Source: Leptolyngbyaceae cyanobacterium M33_DOE_097
GTDB taxonomy: Bacteria; Cyanobacteriota; Cyanobacteriia; Leptolyngbyales; Leptolyngbyaceae
Direction of reading: 5' to 3'
DNA: 38,033 nt
Assembly: GCA_015296075.1 (NCBI GenBank)
Contig: DVDV01000070.1
Location: forward strand, 1-38,033
In this document: positions 16,873-25,592 of the stretch, one piece after another
Position numbering within the stretch: the first letter of the stretch is position 1
How the letters are laid out: every line of letters starts with the position of its first letter
Program-made: the position numbers and the translations under genes
The notes under the pieces: model-generated
Seen by the model: only the letters and a program-made list of their open reading frames with translations
Told to the model about the DNA's origin: nothing
The model's database searches: none

Positions 16873-16897
16873 GTTCTCAGTATGAGAACCATTCTCA
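16873..16897. promoter_or_regulatory. Fur-family operator cluster (candidate)
   Basis: Three alternating half-sites are present: GTTCTCA (16873-16879), TGAGAAC (16883-16889) and ATTCTCA (16891-16897). The last two form TGAGAACCATTCTCA, a 7-1-7 palindrome with one mismatch to TGAGAATNATTCTCA; the first two form a perfect 7-bp inverted repeat. The likeliest target on this strand layout is the secreted-protein gene starting at 16397, but the distance (~490 bp) is large. Confidence 0.4.
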
Positions 16898-17074
16898 GTT
16901 TTTGCACAACGGCAACGGCTGAAACATTCATTCTCCCGTTAACTTTGTGCAGAAATCAGTGCCTTTTTAACTTGGAAAACAGTACAAAAGCACCAAAATG
17001 AGAATTGCTGTACGGAATTTATAGCCTGATCAGCAACGCCGTTAATGTTGTAAGGTAAGTTTTTTGCTAAACAC

Positions 17075-17542
17075 CTAGCGATTTTTAAGCGCCCGTTGCA
17101 TGTTGCGCTGGTCTTCGCGTTTTTTAATGTCTTCGCGCTTGTCGTGCAACTTCTTACCGCGAGCCAAGCCAATCACAACTTTTACCCAGCCGCGCTTCAA
17201 ATACATTTTGAGGGGTACCAGGGTTAAGCCTTGCTGCTGCACTTGCCCGGTAAGCTTACGCAACTCAGCTTTGTGGAGTAATAATTTGCGAGTGCGGCGC
17301 GGGTCATGGTTAAAGGCTTGCCCAGTGGTCTCGTGGGCCGAAATTTGCACATTCATCAAAAGGGCTTCACCGTTGCGAATCAGGGCAAAACCATCTCTTA
17401 GATTGACTTTACCAGCTCGTGCGGATTTTACCTCAGTCCCTTTTAGCTCGACTCCAGCTTCATAGGTTTCGAGGATCTCGTACTGAAATCGGGCTTGACG
17501 GTTATCGCTGATGATTTTGTAGCCGTCGTTGCTGTCTGCCAT
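17075..17542 (-). CDS. smpB: SsrA-binding protein SmpB
   Basis: SmpB binds tmRNA and delivers it to stalled ribosomes for trans-translation. The 155-residue product has the family's features: the beta-barrel core with GVELKGTEVKSARAGKVNL near residue 31, then GWVKVVIGLARGKK and KLHDKREDIKKR, and a basic C-terminal tail (RNMQRALKNR) that enters the decoding centre. Length is normal. It stands alone on the minus strand; the tmRNA gene was not found in the window. Confidence 0.96.
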   Translation of the reverse strand: MADSNDGYKIISDNRQARFQYEILETYEAGVELKGTEVKSARAGKVNLRDGFALIRNGEALLMNVQISAHETTGQAFNHDPRRTRKLLLHKAELRKLTGQVQQQGLTLVPLKMYLKRGWVKVVIGLARGKKLHDKREDIKKREDQRNMQRALKNR

Positions 17543-17909
17543 AGGCTTTTTGAACGTTCACTCGTGCGATCGCAATTTTTAATCTTGCGCTTTTTAGATT
17601 TACTTTTTGGTGAGAGATCTAATCTAGCGCTTTCAGAGAAATAACTGGTAGTGCCTGTGAGAGATTGTTGCTTAAAAGTCGCTCAACTTTTTTGAGGAAA
17701 CCATTTGAGCCAGCTTTGCGTCTAACTGGTAAGTACTAATTTTTGCCAATTTTTCTTTTGATTACGACAAGCACAAATCGGGAATTCTAAGTTTGCGCGA
17801 TCGCCCTTCTAACTGAAATCGTACTTTTAGCTTGCAGAATTCTCCACTGACTTTTGTCATTCGTTGCTGTAATTGTTGTTGCATAGCGTTTCATCACCAC
17901 CATCGTCCT
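17543..17909. other. Divergent promoter region between smpB and the M48 protease gene
   Basis: About 370 bp without a credible gene. It contains two HIP1 octamers (near 17567 and 17797) and AT-rich tracts suited to promoters, but no pair of -35/-10 boxes stands out. The protease frame is open upstream to a TTG at 17832, which is not favoured as start. Confidence 0.5.
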
Positions 17910-18755
17910 ATGTTGAATCTAGGTTTACGGGCAGCTTCCCAAGCTCGCCGCCGCATTTTTTATCCGATCATCTCCGTTGTGGTTGCGCTCAGCATTTTCT
18001 TGGGGCAACCGCTGGTATCACAAGCACTTCCCTGGGCAGAAATTATTCTGCAAGGGGTGCAGGTGATTCAGCTTGCCAATCTCTCCGATCGCCAGGAGGT
18101 TGCTTTAGGCAATCAGATTAACCAGGAAGTGCTGCGGCAAGTGCGGCTCAACCGCGATCGACAACTTAACGCCTACATCAATGACATTGGGCAACGTTTA
18201 GTTAAAACAAGCACCCGTCGTCAGATTCCATACACGTTCCAAGTTGTGCAAAGCGACCAGGTCAACGCTTTTGCCACGATGGGCGGCTTTGTCTATGTCA
18301 ATACTGGCTTGATCAAAGCAGCCGATAACGAGGCTCAGCTTGCTAGTGTGATGGCGCATGAAATTGGACACATTGTCGGACGGCACGCTGTTAACCAGAT
18401 GAAAGAGCAAGCCACTGTTGGCCTCGGTGCAGCCGCTGCTGGCTTGAACCGGAACCAGGCTGTTGCTTTAGGGGTTGAGTTAGCTCTCCGTCGTCCTCAT
18501 AGCCGTAAAGCAGAATACGAAGCCGATTCGCTGGGGTTACGAATGCTGGCTAATTCTGGCTATGCCCCATCTGCTATGCCAGCCTTTATGAAAAAACTGG
18601 TCTCAGCCTCTCAACCACCGACATTCTTGAGTACACACCCGGCCACCACCGATCGCATCGCTCGGATGAATGAGATGATTCCAGCTGCGCGGCGAGATGT
18701 TGGCGAGGGGCTAGACAGCAGCGAATACAGACGCCTGACCAGCTCTGTGCGCTAA
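17910..18755 (+). CDS. M48-family zinc metalloprotease, exported
   Basis: From ATG 17910 the protein has 281 residues with an N-terminal hydrophobic segment (FYPIISVVVALSIFLGQPL) ending in a signal-like region. The M48 active site HEIGHIVGRHAV lies at residues 150-161, and the third ligand is the Glu of EYEADSLGLRML about 50 residues later, as in BepA/LoiP-type proteases. The length and signal suggest a single-domain periplasmic protease for quality control of envelope proteins. The alternative TTG start at 17832 would add 26 residues before the signal peptide and is disfavoured. A terminator hairpin follows at 18792. Confidence 0.88.
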   Translation: MLNLGLRAASQARRRIFYPIISVVVALSIFLGQPLVSQALPWAEIILQGVQVIQLANLSDRQEVALGNQINQEVLRQVRLNRDRQLNAYINDIGQRLVKTSTRRQIPYTFQVVQSDQVNAFATMGGFVYVNTGLIKAADNEAQLASVMAHEIGHIVGRHAVNQMKEQATVGLGAAAAGLNRNQAVALGVELALRRPHSRKAEYEADSLGLRMLANSGYAPSAMPAFMKKLVSASQPPTFLSTHPATTDRIARMNEMIPAARRDVGEGLDSSEYRRLTSSVR

Positions 18756-18791
18756 GACTGACTTTAGACTAAGACAAAGTCCAATTAAGTC

Positions 18792-18842
18792 GGGGTTGTG
18801 AAAGGAGTTTAGCTTCGGGCACAACCCCAGTTTTTCGGGGTT
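18792..18842 (+). terminator. Terminator region between convergent genes
   Basis: GGGGTTGT (18792-18799) pairs with ACAACCCC (18821-18828), followed by AGTTTTT. An alternative hairpin uses AACCCC (18823-18828) and GGGGTT (18837-18842). It lies between the M48 protease stop and the convergent permease stop at 18873. Confidence 0.65.
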
Positions 18843-18872
18843 AAGTTAAGCCTGCTGAGAAAAGACAAGAAC

Positions 18873-19709
18873 TTATCCTTTGACACCGCTGCTCGCCTCA
18901 GAAGGCACGATATAGCGTTGCATTAGCAGGAAGAACAAGAGAATCGGCAAGATCGACAAGACAGAACCCGCCGCAATCAGTCGCCAGTCCAGATTAAATG
19001 CGCCCGCCAGAGTCGCAACACCGAGCGGCAACGTCGTCAGTGGGGAGCCGGGTTTGAGGACAATCAGCGGCCAGAGAAAATCGCTCCAAGAGCCAATAAA
19101 GACGAAAATGGCAAGCGTCACCAGTGCCGGACGAATCGCAGGCAACATGACATACCACCACAGACCTAACTCCGAACACCCATCCATCCGGGCAGCTTCC
19201 TCTAATTCTTTGGGCACACCGAGAAAGGCTTGACGCAGCAGAAAAATGCCAAATGCAGAGGCGATTGCTGGGAAAATCACGCCTAAATAACTGTTGTATA
19301 AGCCCAACCGCACCGTTAACACGTAGAGTGGAATCATCACAATTTGAAAGGGAATCATGATGGTGGCGACGATCGCGGTAAAAATGAGTTCTCGACCGCG
19401 AAAATCAAGGCGGGCTAGGGGATAAGCAGCGAGCGCACAAAGAAGAAGATTAAGCCCAACGGTTAACACCGCAATCAGGGTGCTGTTGACCAGATACCGA
19501 CCAAAGGGTATTGTTTTCCAGACCTTAAAAAAATACTCCAGGGTTGGCTGACGCGGGATGAGTTGTGGTGGAAATTGAAAAATGTCTTCGCTAGGCGACT
19601 TCATTGCAGTGCTGATGAGCCACACGAGCGGAACGAGCATCGCCACCGCGATCGCCCCCAACAAAGCGTACTGGGCAAACACCTGCCAAAATCGAGGAGT
19701 TCGTTGCAT
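18873..19709 (-). CDS. Carbohydrate ABC transporter permease (MalG type)
   Basis: The 278-residue inner-membrane protein has six hydrophobic segments and the cytoplasmic EAA loop EEAARMDGCSELGLWWYVMLP around residue 170-190, which docks on the ATPase. Sequence character (STAMKSPSEDIFQFPP near the N-terminus, LPLGVATLAG near the end) places it with MalG/CUT1 permeases for oligosaccharides, glycerol phosphate or osmolytes. The partner permease (MalF type), substrate-binding protein and ATPase are absent from the neighbourhood, so the transporter parts must be elsewhere, as is common in cyanobacteria. The substrate cannot be predicted. Confidence 0.9.
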   Translation of the reverse strand: MQRTPRFWQVFAQYALLGAIAVAMLVPLVWLISTAMKSPSEDIFQFPPQLIPRQPTLEYFFKVWKTIPFGRYLVNSTLIAVLTVGLNLLLCALAAYPLARLDFRGRELIFTAIVATIMIPFQIVMIPLYVLTVRLGLYNSYLGVIFPAIASAFGIFLLRQAFLGVPKELEEAARMDGCSELGLWWYVMLPAIRPALVTLAIFVFIGSWSDFLWPLIVLKPGSPLTTLPLGVATLAGAFNLDWRLIAAGSVLSILPILLFFLLMQRYIVPSEASSGVKG

Positions 19710-19774
19710 GGCTTAGATATGGATGGAATGCTAGACATTTTCTAATAATCTGGAGTCTCTGTGGGCTAGTTGGT

Positions 19775-22624
19775 GTGGCGATTCAAAAAAAACTTTCTGA
19801 TCTCTTTACCTCCCTCGTCTCTAATCAGGACGATGAACCCAGCCACGGTGTCTTACCGGATTGGCTCACGTCTACTTTTGCCAGTCAGTGGTGGAAGCAG
19901 GCTCAAGATTGGCTGATCTTGGGCTGTCTGTGGCTGCTTGTTGTGTTGAGCGATCGACTCTGGCTCCGGCTTGACCGCACCATTCCCGCTTGGGATCAGG
20001 CTGACTATTTGAATCTCGCACTCTATCACTGGCGGCACTTTCAGCAGTTTGAACCGACGAACACCTGGTGGACTGAGTTATGGCATCTGTCTAGCAAATA
20101 TCCGCCCTTTGTTTTTTTCGCCACAGTGCCCATCCTGAATCTGCTAGGGCCGGGGGTTGACCAGGCTGTCTGGGTGAATGCTGGCTTTAGTTTGGTCTTG
20201 CTGGTCTCAGTTTACCTGCTGGGGCGACGGCTCTTTTATCGGCAAGTTGGGCTACTCGCGGCGGCTATCTGCCTGCTGATGCCGGGGCTTTACCGCATCC
20301 GAGTGGATTACTTACTCGACTATGGGTTAGCCGCAATGGTGGCACTGTGCTTTTGCTGTTTGACCTACTGGTGGAGTCTGGGGCAAAACCTGCCATTTTT
20401 TGGGCAATCGACCCAGTCAGCTACTTCAAAATACCAGTGGTTATATCAATGGCTCTGGGCGATCGCCATGGGCCTTACGGCGGGGCTGGCGGTTTTAACC
20501 AAGCAAACCGCATTCCTGTTCATTTTTGTGCCGTTTGCCTGGGCCTTCGTCTGGAGCGTGTGGAAACGCCGTTGGGGGCAGGTTTATCAACTTGCGATCG
20601 CGACCATCCTTGCTTGGGCAGTGCTGTATCCCTGGCTGAAGTACAATTGGCTCCTGGTTTTTAGCGCGATTCCGCGAGCTACACTCAAGTCTGCGACCCA
20701 AGAAGGGGATCCGGCGCTGACATCCTTACTGGCATGGACTTATTACCTCAAGATTTCGCCTGATCTAGTTAGTTGGTTGCCTCTCATCGTTGCCCCTCTG
20801 GGACTGGTGTTTTACTGGCGGCAGACTGTGGTGGGGCGGCAATGGACGAAAATCAATCGGCTTGATCGCCCAACTACGCGAGAAGAAAAAGCCGAAGCGT
20901 ACCAAGCCTCGTGGCGATCGCTGGCATGGCTGCTTGTTTTTTTGGTAGGCAGTTACTTGCTTAGCTCACTCAATCCTAATAAGGATCCACGCTACATCAC
21001 GACACTTTTGCCGCAGCTAGCGGTTGTGCTCGCTTACGGTCTGCTGCTGATTCCCTATCGGTGGCAAACTATCTCTTGGACAACGTTGGGGGTGACAGCC
21101 CTGGTGGCAATTCTCAATCTGTTTCCGGTGCTGCCAGCCAATGTGCGGATCCTGCCATTTCAAACACCGTTGACGCTCCAGCAAGCCTACCGAGGGAAAC
21201 CCCTGCCCCACGAACAAATCATGGCAGAGGTGATCAAAACCGAACCCTATTTGCGATCGGTGATTGGGGTAATGACTTCCACCCCTGAAGTAAACCAGCA
21301 CAACATCAACCTATTTGGCCTTCTGAGTGATTTTCAGTTGCGGGGGCGACAAGTCGGCAGTCGCAGCAAGCAAGTTGCCCAAGAAGCGCAGCTATTATCC
21401 TGGTTTTTGGTGCAGCTTGATCAACAGGGTGTACCGCGATCGGCCTCTCCTACAGGTATTCCACCAAAGCAACAGTTGCTCTCCATTCTGGAAAAGAGTG
21501 GTGACTTTCAAGAGCAAAAACGCTGGCAATTGCCAGATGGGAATACCTTAAAGCTGTTTCATCGAAAACTGGCACCGCTTGAAATTCAACCACTCTCAGC
21601 CAAGTCGATCGCCAATCGGGCTGATACGTGTTGTGTCCCAACGGGGGGTAGCTCAACCGTGGCGTCGGCTACCACTGCAATCCCGCTTCAATTACGTCAA
21701 GTTTTAATTCCAGAACGGGTGCCACCGGGACAACCCGTACCAGTGACGTACCGCTGGCAGGGCAACTGGCCAGATCTGGCAAATAGCTTGATGTTGATTA
21801 GTTGGGTGCCTGTGCCAAATTCGACAGGTGAAACAACCACCACTGCAGCACCGCCTCCAACTAAACCCAGTCCCACTAGAAGTCGCTGGTTTCATGACCA
21901 CGCGATCGCCTTGGGACGGTTGTATACCGATCCTGGAACGCAGGAAGCTCCGCTTTACCATGTGGTTGAGCGCCTATCAATGCTGCCTCCAGCTGACTTA
22001 GCACCCGGCACCTATCAACTTTTGGTTGTGCGCCGCGATCGCCAAACTGGTAAAACAACACCGATGCCTGTGCCGCCGACCCAAATCACGATTGACCCGG
22101 CTGCACCACCCCAAAAGCCGCTGTTTCCGGTGGATCCAGTGAGCCAGTTTCGCCTGCAAGCCGCTCGCTTACCAGAGGGCATCGAAGTTTATGACAAAAT
22201 TGCCCGCCAAATCGAGATTCTCAACACTTTTGATCCGGGGCAAGATTTTCATGCTCAGGCGCTGGAATCTATGGAGTATCGGCTCAAGCAGGAACCGAAA
22301 AACCGCGAGTTTGCCTATGGTCTGGCCCTCAACCACGTGCTGAATCGGCGGGTAGAACCTGCGATCGCGGCCTTAGAGCGAGTGACCCAACTGGATCCTA
22401 AAAATCCCAATGCGTTTGGCTATTTGGCTTTTGTCAATCTCTATGGGTTTCGCCCTAGAGCCGCACAACCAGCGATTGATACCGCCCTTAAACTCAACCC
22501 AAATTTGCCAGAGCTTCACCTTTTGAATGGTGTATCGGCGTTACTTCAGGGCAATGTCGTCAAAACATGGCAAAGCATTCAGACCTATCAGGCTAAGGAG
22601 AAAGCCCAAGCACCAAAAAAGTAG
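19775..22624 (+). CDS. GT-C (ArnT/PMT-like) glycosyltransferase with C-terminal TPR domain
   Basis: The 949-residue protein starts at GTG 19775. After a short cytoplasmic part, the first helix (~46-60) leads into the first periplasmic loop WDQADYLN (residues 73-80) with Asp74/Asp77, the typical catalytic acid position of lipid-linked-sugar transferases. About ten more helices run to residue ~445. A soluble middle domain follows, with a Pro/Thr-rich linker (~640-660), and the last ~130 residues are TPR-like helical repeats (ALNHVLNRRVEPAIAALERV, then QLDPKNPNAFGYLAFVNLYG). I infer transfer of a sugar from a polyprenyl carrier to a glycan, lipid or protein outside the membrane, with the TPR part binding partners. 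It is divergent from the permease gene (65 bp) and ends 2 bp from the convergent methyltransferase. Confidence 0.85.
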   Translation: MAIQKKLSDLFTSLVSNQDDEPSHGVLPDWLTSTFASQWWKQAQDWLILGCLWLLVVLSDRLWLRLDRTIPAWDQADYLNLALYHWRHFQQFEPTNTWWTELWHLSSKYPPFVFFATVPILNLLGPGVDQAVWVNAGFSLVLLVSVYLLGRRLFYRQVGLLAAAICLLMPGLYRIRVDYLLDYGLAAMVALCFCCLTYWWSLGQNLPFFGQSTQSATSKYQWLYQWLWAIAMGLTAGLAVLTKQTAFLFIFVPFAWAFVWSVWKRRWGQVYQLAIATILAWAVLYPWLKYNWLLVFSAIPRATLKSATQEGDPALTSLLAWTYYLKISPDLVSWLPLIVAPLGLVFYWRQTVVGRQWTKINRLDRPTTREEKAEAYQASWRSLAWLLVFLVGSYLLSSLNPNKDPRYITTLLPQLAVVLAYGLLLIPYRWQTISWTTLGVTALVAILNLFPVLPANVRILPFQTPLTLQQAYRGKPLPHEQIMAEVIKTEPYLRSVIGVMTSTPEVNQHNINLFGLLSDFQLRGRQVGSRSKQVAQEAQLLSWFLVQLDQQGVPRSASPTGIPPKQQLLSILEKSGDFQEQKRWQLPDGNTLKLFHRKLAPLEIQPLSAKSIANRADTCCVPTGGSSTVASATTAIPLQLRQVLIPERVPPGQPVPVTYRWQGNWPDLANSLMLISWVPVPNSTGETTTTAAPPPTKPSPTRSRWFHDHAIALGRLYTDPGTQEAPLYHVVERLSMLPPADLAPGTYQLLVVRRDRQTGKTTPMPVPPTQITIDPAAPPQKPLFPVDPVSQFRLQAARLPEGIEVYDKIARQIEILNTFDPGQDFHAQALESMEYRLKQEPKNREFAYGLALNHVLNRRVEPAIAALERVTQLDPKNPNAFGYLAFVNLYGFRPRAAQPAIDTALKLNPNLPELHLLNGVSALLQGNVVKTWQSIQTYQAKEKAQAPKK

Positions 22625-22626
22625 GG

Positions 22627-23427
22627 CTACTTCGTGGCTACCACCGCAAGATTCCAGGCCATCCGCTTCATCAAGGGAAGTTGCTTCAGCATGGCATCGA
22701 TGCGCTCAAGCTGTTGATAGGTTGGGGCAAGCCGCTGATGCTCCAAAATAATCTTTTTCCAGTAACGCTCTTGATTGGGGTTAACGCGCTCAACCAGGTA
22801 AAAGCGCAGAAAAATCCATAGAGTCGCCAACCAAAAGGTGTCATACTCTACCTGCGAAAAGCGCGATCGCACCTGGTTCACAATGTTGATGTGGAGGGGG
22901 GTTTCGTCTTCTGTGCGAACCTCGGTTGCGATGCGACGGTAAACATTGATTACTGGGTTATGTCGGAGTGGATCCCAAAAGCAAACTTTGCCACCCGGCT
23001 TCACCACCCGATGCATCTCTTGCAGCGCCAGCAATGGATCCGGGATGTGATGCATCAGGTTAGCGGCATACACGATGTCGAACGTGTTGTCGGGAATGGC
23101 GATCGCCATTGCGTTAATGGTTTGCCCTTCAATTTCAACACCGTTTGCGGCGGCAAGTTTGAGGGCTACCTCGACCATGCCAGGTGAATAGTCCGCAGCG
23201 ACGCAGCGTGCCCCCTTGCTAGCAAAATAAACGCTATTCTCACCCGCGCCACAGCCCAGATCTAGCAAGTATTTGCCGCGCACATCCCCCAGATGATGCA
23301 GGATAAATCGATTTTCAGGTGCGGTACAGGCCTCAAAGTAGTCTGCCACGCGAATCCCATCTACATCGATCGCGCTTGCCCATTGGTCATGAAACGCGCG
23401 TTCTTTTTGCAGAGTGTCGTCTTGCAT
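22627..23427 (-). CDS. Class I SAM-dependent methyltransferase
   Basis: The 266-residue enzyme has the Rossmann-type SAM site: motif I LLDLGCGAGE at residues 54-63, the acidic ribose ligand in VAADYS at ~78, and the post-motif FDIVYAANLMHHIPDPLLAL typical of Methyltransf_11/UbiE-like enzymes. The acceptor is unknown; a lipid, quinone or small metabolite is possible. ATG 23427 is clearly the start: TAGGAGCTGGC directly before it supplies a GGAG ribosome-binding site that overlaps the stop of the upstream kinase gene. The frame is open further upstream but that part lies inside the kinase. Translation is therefore probably coupled to the kinase. Confidence 0.88.
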   Translation of the reverse strand: MQDDTLQKERAFHDQWASAIDVDGIRVADYFEACTAPENRFILHHLGDVRGKYLLDLGCGAGENSVYFASKGARCVAADYSPGMVEVALKLAAANGVEIEGQTINAMAIAIPDNTFDIVYAANLMHHIPDPLLALQEMHRVVKPGGKVCFWDPLRHNPVINVYRRIATEVRTEDETPLHINIVNQVRSRFSQVEYDTFWLATLWIFLRFYLVERVNPNQERYWKKIILEHQRLAPTYQQLERIDAMLKQLPLMKRMAWNLAVVATK

Positions 23428-23435
23428 GCCAGCTC

Positions 23436-25061
23436 CTACCAAGCGCCACGTTTTCCACTGGGGCGCACTGTCATCCAATTAGTGCGAGCCATCGCTAATT
23501 GATCTTCAGTCAGCTTCGCCCCGGTCAGGTTGGCTCCACATAAGTTTGCTCCGCGCAAGTTGGCGTTCAGCAGGTAAGCAGCACTCAAGTCAGCGCCACG
23601 CAGGTCAGCCCCCTCAAGGTCGGCGTTACTCATGTAAGCTTTCGCCATGTTAGCATCACGCAAATTGGCCCGATTGAGGTTCGCTCGCCCAAAATCAGCA
23701 TTAGTTAAATTTGCACCTTGCAAATTAATGCGGCTCAGGTTGGCCTGGTGAAAGTTGGCCCCGGACAAGTTCGCTTTCGGCAGGTTGAGCGAGTTGAGGT
23801 CATGCGAGGCAAAATCTCGCTTCCCCTTGCTGTAATAGCTCTGTAACCCTTCTGCGTCAAGCCGCATGGGTTGCTTGGGCTTTTCTCCGGTAAATTCTCG
23901 CCGCCGCCCAGCCGAGTTAGACCGCAACGAGCCGCTACCACCCCCCGTACGCCCATCGAGCCGCCCCCGCGTCAGGCCCGACTGCATACCGCTGGCATCT
24001 GTCGGACGAATCTGCCGCGATCTAATTGCCATTGCCGCACGTGCCGCTGGTGACGTGGCTGGGCCGCCGCTAGAGTCCGCTCCACCCCGGTAATCGCCCG
24101 GACGACGCAACGGCGAAGTACCTGGTCGTGGTGCTGTTACCATACTGTTCGCCAGACTATCGAGATACGGCTCTAAGTCCAACGCTCGAAAGATTTCATT
24201 CGCGGTTTGATAACGATGCCTGACCGACACCTCCAACATTTTCTTGAGAACCCCTTTGAAGTGGTCGCTAATGTGGACGTGTTTTTCCCACATCAACTCA
24301 CCCGTAGTGGGGTCGTAGTCTAAATCTTTGGGCGATCGCCCGGTTAAGAGATAGATACAGGTGACCCCCAGCGCATAAATGTCGCTCGCAGGCACCGGAC
24401 GCATCGCCATTTGCTCAGGTGGGGCAAAACCCGGTGTGCCAATTGCGTAGGAGGTAAAAGCTGTCTGCTCGGAATTTGTGTTTGTCTGCTGGTTTTGATA
24501 TTTCACAGCGCCAAAGTCAATCAGCACCAGTTTGCAATCTTGCGCCCGTCGAATCATGTTGGCGGGTTTAATGTCGCGGTGGATTACCCGATTGCTATGG
24601 ATGTACTCCAGCACTGGCAGGATTTCGCTGAGAAACTGTTTGACCCCAGCTTCGCTAAAAGGGCCAGATCGCTTCACCTCTTGCTGGAGGGTGGATCCAC
24701 TGACATATTCTTGAACAAGATAAAATTCTTGATTGGCTTCAAAATAGTCGAGTAAGCGGGGTACTTGCGGGTGATTACCGATACGTCCCAGCGTTTGGGC
24801 TTCACGCTCAAATAGCTCGCGCGCCATCTGCATCATGTGGGGAGCGGTAGCATTTGGGCGCAGCTGTTTAATCACACAGTTGGGATGCCCCGGCAGCGAT
24901 TCATCAATGGCCAAGAAGGTGGCACCAAAACCGCCTTGCCCCAGGGCTTGAATCACCCGGTAGCGATCGCGCAAGAGCAAACCCGAGCCACAGGCTTGGC
25001 AAATATTGACATCAGAAGGATTCTGAGGATTGGGGCAGACCGGGTTCAGGCAGTAGCTCAT
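23436..25061 (-). CDS. spkB: Ser/Thr protein kinase with zinc-finger-like N-terminus and pentapeptide repeats (SpkB-like)
   Basis: The 541-residue protein begins with a four-cysteine motif (C4, C9, C21, C24), followed by a Hanks-type kinase domain: Gly loop GQGGFG at 41-46, lysine in VIKQL (K65), HRDIKPAN at 161-168 and DFG at 182-184. A disordered linker (~300-410) precedes about 100 residues of pentapeptide repeats (A[N/D]LxxANL), a right-handed quadrilateral beta helix. The same order is known in Synechocystis SpkB, whose Cys motif is needed for activity and is linked to redox control; the symbol rests on this architecture, not on an alignment. The kinase is co-transcribed with the methyltransferase, an attractive but unproven regulatory pair. 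Confidence 0.88.
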   Translation of the reverse strand: MSYCLNPVCPNPQNPSDVNICQACGSGLLLRDRYRVIQALGQGGFGATFLAIDESLPGHPNCVIKQLRPNATAPHMMQMARELFEREAQTLGRIGNHPQVPRLLDYFEANQEFYLVQEYVSGSTLQQEVKRSGPFSEAGVKQFLSEILPVLEYIHSNRVIHRDIKPANMIRRAQDCKLVLIDFGAVKYQNQQTNTNSEQTAFTSYAIGTPGFAPPEQMAMRPVPASDIYALGVTCIYLLTGRSPKDLDYDPTTGELMWEKHVHISDHFKGVLKKMLEVSVRHRYQTANEIFRALDLEPYLDSLANSMVTAPRPGTSPLRRPGDYRGGADSSGGPATSPAARAAMAIRSRQIRPTDASGMQSGLTRGRLDGRTGGGSGSLRSNSAGRRREFTGEKPKQPMRLDAEGLQSYYSKGKRDFASHDLNSLNLPKANLSGANFHQANLSRINLQGANLTNADFGRANLNRANLRDANMAKAYMSNADLEGADLRGADLSAAYLLNANLRGANLCGANLTGAKLTEDQLAMARTNWMTVRPSGKRGAW

Positions 25062-25592
25062 GTAGCCTTGCTCGTTATAGATTCAACCACTGGGGTGGAG
25101 CCTTTTATTCCATTATGGAGAAGTTTGGCAAAGAAGCGAAGTGGCGTTCCTGCGGGATATCTATTAAAGAGTTGCTGAAGACAACTCGATCCGGCGTTAA
25201 AGAGAAAATAAATCCTGCTAAATGTACGGATCTTAAACCATTGTTAGGACACACCCTAACTATAAATTGCCCAAAAGCCCGATCTGAGCAACAGGATAAT
25301 ACCCCACATATAGTTAATACCTAAGCTTTGGCGAGATTCCGAAATCTATTTCGACTTTGCGCTAGCACTCAAGGGCGAGAAACACGACGATCGCCCACTC
25401 AACGGTAGAATGGTTCAGGTCACAGCTTGCTTAACAATTTTTTGCTAACGAGAGGTTGGTCATGAACTTCGGACATATCAACCATAAGCTGTTACTCGCG
25501 CGACAATGCCCAACTTAGCGGCTGTCTGCCTGTCGCCCTAAACTGCAAAGCTCAAACTTTGCTCTAGCCCAGTGTAAATGTCTTAAGTCAAT
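25062..25592. other. Divergent gap between kinase and pheT
   Basis: About 530 bp hold promoters for the kinase (minus) and pheT (plus). An inverted repeat GGGCGA/TCGCCC lies at 25373-25396, a TAGAAT box near 25406, and an 18-codon frame with a ribosome-binding site at 25462. No T-box-like or known leader structure was recognised. Confidence 0.5.
25462..25518 (+). CDS. Possible 18-residue small peptide (uORF) ahead of pheT
   Basis: ATG 25462 is preceded by AGAGG (25451-25455, 6-bp spacing) and opens an 18-codon frame ending in TAG at 25516: MNFGHINHKLLLARQCPT. It ends 75 bp before pheT. It has a single Phe codon, so it is not a classical Phe attenuation leader. It may be chance; the ribosome-binding site is the main support. 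Confidence 0.2.
   Translation: MNFGHINHKLLLARQCPT

Larger units (their letters stand above)
16570..17074. other. Gene-free stretch between smpB and the secreted-protein gene
   Basis: No convincing gene is seen in any frame. The stretch holds dispersed-repeat remnants (16681-16850), a Fur-like palindrome cluster (16873-16897) and a lone TGAGAAT half-site at 16999-17005. Confidence 0.6.

Noticed and set aside
17075-17542. tmRNA gene near smpB
   Set aside because: Looked for in both flanking gaps; no tRNA-like ends or tag frame recognised.
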